NCBI RefSeq assembly: GCF_022829385.1
Contig: NZ_JAKSXX010000201.1
Span: 96,067 to 160,066, forward strand
From: Methylobacterium sp. J-070
Lineage (GTDB): Bacteria > Pseudomonadota > Alphaproteobacteria > Rhizobiales > Beijerinckiaceae
Direction: 5' to 3'
Length of the DNA: 64,000 nucleotides
The translations under genes were made by a program, and so were the position numbers. How positions within the stretch are numbered: the stretch's first letter is position 1; the number at the start of each line of letters is the position of its first letter. Positions 8,838 through 16,310 of the stretch are shown piece after piece. A model generated the notes under the pieces. The model was given only the letters and a program-made list of their open reading frames with translations, was not told the DNA's origin and made no database searches.

Positions 8838-9968
8838 TCAGGCCGGGGCCTCCGCCGCCGTCGCCTCTTCCCCGGGGGCCGCATGCCGCCCGAACCGCCG
8901 CCGCAGCGCGTGCTGCGCGCGGTCCACCGCGGACGCCGCGACGCCCTGGGGCGTGCGCGCGGCCGTCATCGAGGCCAGGGTCAGGTTCTGCGTGCCGAAG
9001 CGGCCCTTGAAGCCCTCGTCGCCGCAGAGGAAGTCCACGGTGTGCAGCCCCCGGTCGATCGACCACATGATGTAGTCCATCATCAGCACCATGCCGGGGG
9101 AGCCGCGCTCGACGGCCGGATCGTAGGCGGTGACGAACGCCATCATGGTGCCGCCCTGGACGAAGTTGATCGACACCGCCACGACCGCGCCGCCGCTTTC
9201 CAGCACGAACACGTGCAGCAGCCCCGTCTCGGCCAGCACCTGCACCATGGCGGGCAGCGCGCGGGACCCCGCGTCGTAGAACGCGGAGGACGCGAGTCCG
9301 TGGGCCGCCAGCCAAGCCCGCTTGAAGGCGGTCAGCCGTTCGAGCACCGGCGCGAGCGGTTCCTCCGGACCAAGCAGGCGGAAGGCCAGCGGCCCGTGCT
9401 CACCCAGGGCCTTCTGGCCGCGCCGATAGTTCTGCCGGGTTTTCTTCGACTGCGCGTCGAACCAGGCCCGGCCGGTCTTCCAGGGCCCGCGCACGCGCCA
9501 GTTCGCTTCCTCGCGATGGTTCAGGCGCAGCCGGATCCCGCCGCCCGCGGGGTCGAGCAGCGCCCGCGCCGCGGCGTCCGGCAGCAGCCGGTTCAGGTAG
9601 GCGAGATCGAAGCCGCCGGCCCGGCCGGCCTGATGCCACATCCGCCGCAGTAGGTCCCGATCGGCGTCCGGAGCCAGCAGCGCGTCCCCGAAATCCGAGC
9701 ACTCCTTGGCGGCCCATTCGAGCACCCGGAAGCCCTTCCGGCGCAGGATGGCGAGGGGCAATACGCCGACGAGGGTGTCGCCCCGCCACGCGAGCACGAT
9801 GGCGAGCGCGCGGCGCTCCCGGTCGGAAGCGCTCGCCCACCAGGCGGAGATCCAGGCGTGGCTCTGGAAGACCAGCGCGCCGCTGCGGGTCCACAGGTCT
9901 GTCCAGGCCGGACCGACCTCGGCCAGCCGCTCGGGGGTGCCGACCGTCTCGAAACGCTCGCGCGGCAT
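8838..9968 (-). CDS. GNAT acetyltransferase of the FemAB/CelD (BcsL) type
   Basis: 376 residues with the double-GNAT layout of CelD-like proteins found in polysaccharide loci. An N-terminal half carries SWWxSASD- and ILRRKGFRVLEWAAKECSDF-like segments, then comes the basic motif SKKTRQNYRRGQKAL. A C-terminal GNAT core has FVLESGGAVVAVSINFVQGG and DFLCGDEGFKGRFG; YK(x)RFG-type ends are typical of the family. It probably acylates a sugar or lipid-linked intermediate in the cytoplasm. The ATG at 9968 lies 2 bases after the stop of the upstream hydroxylase gene, so the two are translationally linked. Acceptor unknown. Confidence 0.82.
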   Translation of the reverse strand: MPRERFETVGTPERLAEVGPAWTDLWTRSGALVFQSHAWISAWWASASDRERRALAIVLAWRGDTLVGVLPLAILRRKGFRVLEWAAKECSDFGDALLAPDADRDLLRRMWHQAGRAGGFDLAYLNRLLPDAAARALLDPAGGGIRLRLNHREEANWRVRGPWKTGRAWFDAQSKKTRQNYRRGQKALGEHGPLAFRLLGPEEPLAPVLERLTAFKRAWLAAHGLASSAFYDAGSRALPAMVQVLAETGLLHVFVLESGGAVVAVSINFVQGGTMMAFVTAYDPAVERGSPGMVLMMDYIMWSIDRGLHTVDFLCGDEGFKGRFGTQNLTLASMTAARTPQGVAASAVDRAQHALRRRFGRHAAPGEEATAAEAPA

Positions 9969-9970
9969 GG

Positions 9971-10966
9971 TCACGCGCCCGGCCGGGACTGGACCGGCAC
10001 GCCGCGCAGGCGCCGGACCTGCCGGGTGATCCGGCGGCCCATCTTCTTCAGCGGCAGCAGGTAGAGGCCCGACAGGGACTGGTAGTCGGCGACGTCCCGG
10101 TCGACCAGGCCGAACTTGAAATCCTCGTTCGGATCCGGAACGCACAGGGTTCCGAACAGCCGGTCCCAGAACGAGAACAGCAGCCCGAAATTCTTGTCGT
10201 AGTGCTGCGGGGCGGTCGAGTGGTGGAGCTGGTGCCAGTGGGGGCACAGCACGACGCTGTTGAGCGGCCCGAACGAGATCTTGAAGTGCGTGTGCCGCAC
10301 GAAATCCATCATCAGGATGTTGCGCATGATGTAGACATTGATCCCGAACACGGTCAGCTCGACCGGATCGAGGGCCACGAGGCTCCAGATCCCGAAGCAG
10401 ATTCCGGGGATCACCCCGTCCCAGGCGCGGTTCATCAGCTCGTCCAGCGGATGCACCCGGTCCTTGGTGATGCCGACCATGACCTCCGCCGAGTGGTGCA
10501 CCTTGTGGAGTTCCCACAGGAACGGGAACCGGTGCTGGGCCGTGTGATAGAGGTAGTAGGACAGGTCGTAGGCCAGCAGCATCGTGGCGGTGAACACCAC
10601 GATGGTCACGGGTCCGGGCGACCCGAGGACCGGATGGTCGATCCCCGACAGCGCGCCCAGGACCCGGTTCGTCGCGTAGCCGACCGCGACCACGAAGGTC
10701 ACGCCCGCCGGGATCAGCAGGAACGGCATGATCGCCTTGCGGGTGACGTAGAACAGCAGGTCCGCCCGCGCGGACGGGTGCGTGATCACCTCACGCGGGA
10801 GCGCGAACTCGAAGAACTCGGCGAACGAATAGGTCTCCGCCGTCCGCAGATACGCGATCAGGGCGCAGCCGAGCGCGGTCGCGAACAGCAGGCCCGCCGC
10901 GAACAGGTTCTCGGCCGAGACCCGCTCGGTGATCTGCTGGATGAACTGGGCGATCTCCATCGACAC
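9971..10966 (-). CDS. Sterol desaturase / fatty acid hydroxylase family membrane protein
   Basis: A 331-residue integral membrane di-iron enzyme. The histidine clusters HTAQH, HKVHHS and HWHQLHHS (about residues 147, 165 and 250) are the metal ligands of the fatty acid hydroxylase superfamily. Hydrophobic segments surround them. The family adds hydroxyl groups or double bonds to sterols, hopanoids, carotenoids or fatty acids; the substrate here cannot be read from sequence. Its coupling to the CelD-like acetyltransferase and its place among polysaccharide genes suggest modification of a lipid carrier or lipid anchor. A 26-base palindrome lies about 120 bases upstream of its start. Confidence 0.87.
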   Translation of the reverse strand: MSMEIAQFIQQITERVSAENLFAAGLLFATALGCALIAYLRTAETYSFAEFFEFALPREVITHPSARADLLFYVTRKAIMPFLLIPAGVTFVVAVGYATNRVLGALSGIDHPVLGSPGPVTIVVFTATMLLAYDLSYYLYHTAQHRFPFLWELHKVHHSAEVMVGITKDRVHPLDELMNRAWDGVIPGICFGIWSLVALDPVELTVFGINVYIMRNILMMDFVRHTHFKISFGPLNSVVLCPHWHQLHHSTAPQHYDKNFGLLFSFWDRLFGTLCVPDPNEDFKFGLVDRDVADYQSLSGLYLLPLKKMGRRITRQVRRLRGVPVQSRPGA

Positions 10967-11083
10967 GCGTTCCCCTCGTCAAGCCCTCCGCCGGGCCGGT
11001 CCCGATCCCCAGGCGCGCGGCGCAGGCGCCGCCGACCCGGGACCGGTCACGACGACCGGCGAATTCTCCCATTCGTGCTTTCC

Positions 11084-11109
11084 GGATCTTTTTGATATCA
11101 AAAATATCC
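11084..11109. promoter_or_regulatory. 26-base near-perfect palindrome, candidate operator
   Basis: The core TTTTTGATATCAAAAA (11089-11104) is a perfect 16-base palindrome. It is flanked by GGATC and TATCC, which extend the symmetry to 26 bases with a single mismatched pair. It is strikingly AT-rich for this genome. It lies between the stop of the glycosyltransferase gene (11207) and the start of the hydroxylase gene (10966), both on the minus strand. An operator for the hydroxylase-acetyltransferase operon is most likely. A terminator is less likely because the stem is A/T only. Confidence 0.55.
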
Positions 11110-11206
11110 ACCGGAAAGTATTTTCGACCAGAAACCCGTGCCTGAGACTACAGGCTTGAGACGCAAAACTGATTCCGCGCTGAATTCGCCTCCGGGCGAC
11201 GGATCC

Positions 11207-12454
11207 TCACGCCGCGGGGCGTGCGGCCGGCGCCGGCCGGGAGCGGCGCAGCGTCGCCCGCACCATGGTTTCGATGCCGTCCGCCGCGGACGCCTCCGAG
11301 AAGACGCGCTCGTAGCGCTCCCGCGCCGCCCGTCCGAAGTCCCGCCACGCGGCCGGGTCGGCGATCATGCGCGCGAGGGCATCCGCGAGGGGCTTCGGAC
11401 CGCCGGGCGGCACGATCCATCCGGTCCTCCCGTCCTCGACGACCTCCGGCAGCCCGCCGATGGCCGTCACCAGGGGCGGCACGCCGTACGCCATGGCCTC
11501 GATCGCCACCCGGCCGAGCGATTCGGGCTTCTGCGAGGGCATCGTCACCACGTCGGCCCACCGGTAGAGCGCCGCGGGATCGGGGACGAACGGCTCCAGG
11601 CTGACGTGCTCCGACAGGCCCGCCCCGGCGATCCGCGCCGCCAGCGCACGCTCCCGCGCCTCGTCCTCGAAGGCGCCGCCGACGATGCGGAGTTCGATCC
11701 GCCGCCGCATCGCCTCCGGCAGCGAGGCCAGCGCTTCGACCAGCACGTCCTGGCCCTTGATCCCGCTGATCCGCCCGAGCATCAGCATCCGGAGCGGGCG
11801 GCTGCCGTCGTAGTCCGCCCGGTTCGCCTCCGCCGGCCCGGCGATGCCGTTGTAGACCACCCGGGCCGGCACGTGCGCCGGCAGCGCGAAGACCCGCTCG
11901 GTGGCGCGGGAGTTGAACACCACGCCGGCGCCGCTCCAGCGGATCAGCGCGCGCAGGAGCTTCAGCACGGCGCCTTCGGGAAGCTCGTGGACGTGAACGA
12001 GGCTGCGCCCCGGCCGAAGCCGCGCGGCCAGGAGATAGTCGGCCACCACGGTGGTGTTGATGTAGACGAGATCGCTCGCGCGGATGCGCCGGAACGCGCG
12101 CAGCAATGCGGCGGGCAACCGCAGGAGATCCCGGGTCGCGAGGCGTGCCAGGTTCTTCCGCCGCAGGATCCAGAGCGGCTCGATCACCACGCGGCTCGCG
12201 AAGGGGGACAGCGCCGCCACGATCGGGCCCTCCCGGGGCAGGACGATATCGATCTGCGCCGTCGGATGGATTGTCCGGATGGTGCGGACCGTTTCGACGA
12301 AGCATCGGTCGGAACCGTAGAGTTCGAAGCCCTGATGCACGCAGGTGATGCGCGGTCCGGATGCGCCCCGATCGGACGGACCGGCCGCCGCGGGTCTCGC
12401 ACGGGGTGCCCCGGGCACTACGTAAGTCGAGCTCAGTATCGAATTATCTACCAT
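11207..12454 (-). CDS. Glycosyltransferase family 4 (GT-B)
   Basis: A 415-residue retaining GT4 enzyme that uses a nucleotide sugar and works at the cytoplasmic face. LRMLMLGRISGIKGQDVLVEAL is the start of the C-terminal Rossmann domain. PESLGRVAIEAMAYGVPPL is the E-x7-E donor-binding motif, followed by VEDGRTGWIVPPG. The N-terminal acceptor domain begins ITCVHQGFELYGSDR after a 35-residue variable lead. It is divergent from the next glycosyltransferase across a 109-base AT-rich gap. Sugar and linkage are unknown; repeat-unit assembly is inferred from the neighbours. Confidence 0.9.
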   Translation of the reverse strand: MVDNSILSSTYVVPGAPRARPAAAGPSDRGASGPRITCVHQGFELYGSDRCFVETVRTIRTIHPTAQIDIVLPREGPIVAALSPFASRVVIEPLWILRRKNLARLATRDLLRLPAALLRAFRRIRASDLVYINTTVVADYLLAARLRPGRSLVHVHELPEGAVLKLLRALIRWSGAGVVFNSRATERVFALPAHVPARVVYNGIAGPAEANRADYDGSRPLRMLMLGRISGIKGQDVLVEALASLPEAMRRRIELRIVGGAFEDEARERALAARIAGAGLSEHVSLEPFVPDPAALYRWADVVTMPSQKPESLGRVAIEAMAYGVPPLVTAIGGLPEVVEDGRTGWIVPPGGPKPLADALARMIADPAAWRDFGRAARERYERVFSEASAADGIETMVRATLRRSRPAPAARPAA

Positions 12455-12506
12455 GAGGCTTGAATCTGTGAACTTCTCGCAACCTGAAATTGCGCACCGG
12501 AATTCA

Positions 12507-12535
12507 TTGATTGGTTATTCGCTCCGCTTTACAAT
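12507..12535 (+). promoter_or_regulatory. Sigma-70-type promoter of the DUF1972 glycosyltransferase gene
   Basis: TTGATT at 12507-12512, exactly 17 bases, then TACAAT at 12530-12535. This is close to the TTGACA/TATAAT consensus. The predicted start, near 12542, is about 22 bases before the ATG at 12564, leaving room for the GGAAGGA ribosome site. It sits in the AT-rich gap between two divergent glycosyltransferase genes. Confidence 0.6.
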
Positions 12536-12563
12536 ATGAACAGGACATTGGGAAGGATGGACG

Positions 12564-13751
12564 ATGCCGGACCGTGTACCCTCCCTGCTTATTCTCGGGA
12601 CGCGGGGCATCCCCGCTGCCCATGGAGGCTTCGAGACTTTCGCGGAGCGGCTGGCGCTCTACCTGGTCCGCCGCGGCTGGCGGGTCAGCGTCTATTGCCA
12701 GCACGAGGTCGAGCGGGTTGAAACGCGCGTCGCGTCCCGGGACTGGAACGGCATCGAACTGATCACCGTGGAAGTCGCCCTGCGCGGTCCGGTCGCGACG
12801 CTCGCGTTCGACGCGTTCTGCGCCCACGATGCGGCGGCGCGCCGCGGGGTCTGCCTCGTGCTCGGCTACAACGGCGCGGTGTTCCTCCCCTATCTGCGGG
12901 CCCGCGGCGCCCGCATCCTGACCAACATGGACGGCATCGAGTGGCTGCGTCCGAAGTGGTCGCTGCCCATCCGCGCGTTCTTCTACGCGAGCGAGTGGAT
13001 CGCCGCGTGGTCCTCGCACCGGCTGGTGGCCGACCATCCGGCCATCGCCGATCACCTCGCCCGGCGCCGCGCGCGCCGCGCGATCGCCACCATACCCTAC
13101 GGTGGAGACCCTCCGTCCGGGCGGATCGGGCCGCCGCCGCTGGGTCTGGAGGCCGACCGCTACCTGGTGTCGATCGCCCGCATCGAGCCCGACAACAGCA
13201 TTCTGACGCTCGTGGCGGCGTTCTCGCGCCGGCCCCGGGGCCTACGGCTCGTCGTGCTCGGCACGATGAACGTCGACAACCCCTATCACCGGGCCATCGA
13301 GGCGGCCGCTTCCGACGAGGTGCTGTTCCCCGGCGCGATCTACGAGGCCGACTGCGTGCAGGCCCTGCGGGCGCACGCGCGGGCATACCTCCACGGCCAC
13401 ACGGTGGGCGGCACGAACCCGTCGCTGGTCGAGGCCCTGTGGGCCGGCACCGCCGTGATCGCCCACGACAACCCCTTCAATCGCGGCACGGCCGGTGACG
13501 GGCAATTCTACTTCTCGGACGATGAGACCTGCGCGGCCGCCATCGACCGGGTGCTCGCCGACACGCAGGCGGTCGCCGCCGCCCGCCTCGCGGCCCGGCA
13601 GCGCGCCGAACGCTTCCGTTGGGACGACGTCTTGGCCGCGTACGAGGAGGAGGTCCGGCACGTCGGCGGCTATCCCGCGGCGCCGGCGCACGCGGACAGG
13701 TCCGCCCCGCCCGACATGACGCCCGCCGGCGCGACGGCCTGGACGGGGTGA
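12564..13751 (+). CDS. Glycosyltransferase with DUF1972 domain (rhamnosyltransferase-like)
   Basis: 395 residues. The N-terminal ILGTRGIPAAHGGFETFAE is the hallmark of the DUF1972 acceptor domain of bacterial GT4-type rhamnosyl/galactosyltransferases. The middle has ILTNMDGIEWLRPKW. The C-terminal Rossmann part contains YLVSIARIEPDNSIL and HGHTVGGTNPSLVEALWAG, the donor-site motif. It is preceded by a good promoter and ribosome site. Its stop TGA overlaps the ATG of the GH5 gene by one base (TGATG), so the two are translated together. It probably adds a sugar to the lipid-linked repeat unit. Confidence 0.9.
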   Translation: MPDRVPSLLILGTRGIPAAHGGFETFAERLALYLVRRGWRVSVYCQHEVERVETRVASRDWNGIELITVEVALRGPVATLAFDAFCAHDAAARRGVCLVLGYNGAVFLPYLRARGARILTNMDGIEWLRPKWSLPIRAFFYASEWIAAWSSHRLVADHPAIADHLARRRARRAIATIPYGGDPPSGRIGPPPLGLEADRYLVSIARIEPDNSILTLVAAFSRRPRGLRLVVLGTMNVDNPYHRAIEAAASDEVLFPGAIYEADCVQALRAHARAYLHGHTVGGTNPSLVEALWAGTAVIAHDNPFNRGTAGDGQFYFSDDETCAAAIDRVLADTQAVAAARLAARQRAERFRWDDVLAAYEEEVRHVGGYPAAPAHADRSAPPDMTPAGATAWTG

Positions 13752-14995
13752 TGTCGGCCAGCCGCCGGGCGCTGCTGCTGGGCGGCCTGGCCGCCGCGGG
13801 CGCCGGGTCGCTCCCGGTTCGCGCCGCCCCCGAGCCGCTGTCGCTGCGCCGGGGCATCGCCCTCTGGCCCTGGTTCTCGCTCACGACCGAATTCCCGGCG
13901 CCGCGCACCGATTACGCCTGGCCGCCGTTCCAGGCCGATCGGCCGTTGCCGACCCCGGCCGACCTGCGCCGCCTCGGCGCTCTCGGCTTCGACTTCGCGC
14001 GGCTGCCGCTCGATCCCGGCCCCTTCGTGGCCTTCACGGGCCGCCGGCGGGCCGAACTGCTGGGCAGCCTGTCGGCCGCCATCGACGCGGTGGTGGACGC
14101 CGGGATGCGCGTCGTGGTCAACGTCCAGGCGAACGCGGCGACCCACCACTACACGCCGGACGCGTTCTACGGCTCCGATCGGGCGCCGCTCTTCCCCGCC
14201 TATCGGGATCTCGTGGCCGAGCTCGCCCGCCTGTGCGCCCGCAAGGGCAGCGACCGGGTGGCGCTCGAGCCGGTCAACGAGCCGCCGCAGGCCTGCGGCG
14301 CCGGCGCGTGGAACCGGGTCCGGGCCGATCTCCTCGCCGCAGCCCGGAGTGCCGCCCCCGCGCTCACCCTGGTGGCGACCGGGAGCTGCGGCAGCCTCGT
14401 CGCGGGTCTGACGGCCCTAGATCCGGCCTCGGTCGCGCGTTACGCGCCGGTTCTCTACACCTTCCACTTCTACGAGCCGTACCTGTTCTCCCACCAGGGC
14501 GCCCCGTGGCTCACCGAGGAACCCTTCTATCGCTGGCTCAATGCGGTGCCCTGGCCGGGTTCGCACGGCAGCCTGCGGGAGACGCTCGCCGCCGTCCAGG
14601 CCCGGATGGCGGCCGACCGGACGGTCCCGCAGGCTGAGAAGGACCGCGACCGCGCTGTGATCGAAGCCAAGCTGCGCGATTATTTCGACGGGCGGCCGGG
14701 GCCCGCTTACCTCGCCGACGCGATGGCTCCGGTCTCGACCTGGGCCGATCTCTACGGGATCCCGCCCCGGCACGTGCTCATGGGCGAGTTCGGGGCCCTG
14801 CGCACCGACGCCCGCTATACGGCATCGCGCGCGGCCGACCGCGCCGCCTACGTCCGGGACGTGCGGGTGGCGGCGGAGCGGGCGGGCTTCGCATGGTCGT
14901 TCTGGAACCTGTTCGACGGCCTCGGCCTGATGGACGAGGCCCATGTCGCCGAACCCGCGCTGGTGGCCGCCCTCGGGCTGCGGAGCGCGCCCTGA
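13751..14995 (+). CDS. Exported glycoside hydrolase family 5 (cellulase-like)
   Basis: 414 residues. The N-terminus SRRALLLGGLAAAGAGSLPV has a twin-arginine and a hydrophobic stretch ending in VRA-AP, so Tat export to the periplasm is likely. The GH5 catalytic acid is in LEPVNEPP (about residue 177) and the nucleophile in VLMGEFGAL (about residue 340). FAWSFWNLFDG supplies the conserved late tryptophan. It is translationally coupled to the DUF1972 glycosyltransferase. Glycosidases in EPS loci usually trim or turn over the polymer, or clear polymer stuck in the periplasm. The substrate here is presumably the polymer made by this cluster, which is inference. Confidence 0.88.
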   Translation: MSASRRALLLGGLAAAGAGSLPVRAAPEPLSLRRGIALWPWFSLTTEFPAPRTDYAWPPFQADRPLPTPADLRRLGALGFDFARLPLDPGPFVAFTGRRRAELLGSLSAAIDAVVDAGMRVVVNVQANAATHHYTPDAFYGSDRAPLFPAYRDLVAELARLCARKGSDRVALEPVNEPPQACGAGAWNRVRADLLAAARSAAPALTLVATGSCGSLVAGLTALDPASVARYAPVLYTFHFYEPYLFSHQGAPWLTEEPFYRWLNAVPWPGSHGSLRETLAAVQARMAADRTVPQAEKDRDRAVIEAKLRDYFDGRPGPAYLADAMAPVSTWADLYGIPPRHVLMGEFGALRTDARYTASRAADRAAYVRDVRVAAERAGFAWSFWNLFDGLGLMDEAHVAEPALVAALGLRSAP

Positions 14996-15002
14996 ACCGC
15001 TC

Positions 15003-16310
15003 TCAGGGGCGCATGCCGGCCGCGCCGCGCCGCGGGAACAGCACGATGAGCATCAGGGCGAACTTGGCCAGCATCGTGGTCTTGCCCGCCAGCCCCTCGA
15101 AGGTATTGACGAGGATCACGAAGGTCAGGATCGGCAGCCAGACGCCGCTGCGGCAGGAGCGCGCAACCTCGGCGAGGTAGAAGCCCACCGCCAGCACGAG
15201 GGCCGCCGTCACCAGGATCCCGTGGTAGAACACGTCCGAGATGATCGAATTCTCGATCCCCCATTCGAGGCCGTAGATCCGGCGCAGGGTGCTCACCTGA
15301 AGGATGTCCGGACCGAGCAGAAGTTCGCGGAACGGGATCGCGCCGAAGATCGCCAGCATGTCGACCCGCGCCTGAGCGCTGCCGCCGTCGGACACGAACC
15401 GGTCGAGCAGCGTGTCGAAGAATCCGACCGCGGCCAGGATCGCCACGGCCACCGGCAGCAACGTCAGGGCGAAGCACGCGCACGCCGCCGCCGCGAGCGG
15501 GATGCGACCGCCGCGCAGCGTGCGGTTGAGCGCGTAGAGACCGACGGCGGTGCCGAAGACCCATGTCGTCACCGTGGCCGAGCGGCCGCCGAACGCCACC
15601 AGGGCGACGAGTTGCAGGCCGATCATTGCGGCGCGGGCGGCGGGACCCAGCCGGCCGCCGCCCTGGGCCAGCGCCAGGATGTAGCAGGCGGTCATGGTCG
15701 CGTTGACGAGCGGATGGCCCTGAAGCGCCGCCGACCGGGTGTCGGTCTCGAACGCCATGCCGTCGAACCGGAACGGGAAGAAGCGCTGGCCGCTGGCCAG
15801 CTCGATCAGCCCGAGCAGGGCGTTGGCGAGCATCACAGCGTGGAATACCGACTCCAGTCGCCCCAGCGTCGCGGCGTCGCGGTCCATGAGCAGGATCGGC
15901 ACGAGGCCGGCCAGCACGAACGTGTCGATCGAGCCGGCGAGGCCGGTCCCGCCGCGGGCGCCGATCAGGATCAGCAGCAGCACCCCGCTGACGGCCAGCA
16001 GCACGGAGGCGGGGCGGCGCGTGAGAGCCTGCGCCACCGGGATCGCCGGATTGCCGGCGCGGAGCAGGGTCCAGCCGGTCAGGGCGACAGCCAGGTAGGT
16101 CGCCGGATGGATCTTGGCGGCCGCCGAACCGCTGATGCCGTCGTAGTTGATCCCCAGCGCCCAGAGCAGGCCCCCCGAGACCCCGACGAGGATCAGCGTC
16201 CAGAGCGCAAGGGCGAGGGACTCCGCCCGCGCGATCCCGCGCGGCGCCGTGCCGGTCCGCGGCAGCGTGCCGTAGGGGCGCCCCCGCGCCGGCTGCCGGA
16301 CCGCTCTCAC
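15003..16310 (-). CDS. O-antigen ligase / Wzy-type polysaccharide polymerase
   Basis: A 435-residue polytopic membrane protein with about eleven hydrophobic segments and a long periplasmic loop carrying AFETDTRSAALQGHPLVNA. LQGHPLxNA is typical of the O-antigen ligase / Wzy superfamily. A second loop has ARVDMLAIFGAIPFRELLLG. Such proteins join repeat units on the periplasmic side. The GTG start at 16310 overlaps the stop of the Wzz gene by four bases (GTGA), so polymerase and chain-length regulator are coupled. It is convergent with the GH5 gene, 7 bases apart. Polymerase rather than ligase is inferred from this pairing. Confidence 0.85.
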   Translation of the reverse strand: MRAVRQPARGRPYGTLPRTGTAPRGIARAESLALALWTLILVGVSGGLLWALGINYDGISGSAAAKIHPATYLAVALTGWTLLRAGNPAIPVAQALTRRPASVLLAVSGVLLLILIGARGGTGLAGSIDTFVLAGLVPILLMDRDAATLGRLESVFHAVMLANALLGLIELASGQRFFPFRFDGMAFETDTRSAALQGHPLVNATMTACYILALAQGGGRLGPAARAAMIGLQLVALVAFGGRSATVTTWVFGTAVGLYALNRTLRGGRIPLAAAACACFALTLLPVAVAILAAVGFFDTLLDRFVSDGGSAQARVDMLAIFGAIPFRELLLGPDILQVSTLRRIYGLEWGIENSIISDVFYHGILVTAALVLAVGFYLAEVARSCRSGVWLPILTFVILVNTFEGLAGKTTMLAKFALMLIVLFPRRGAAGMRP

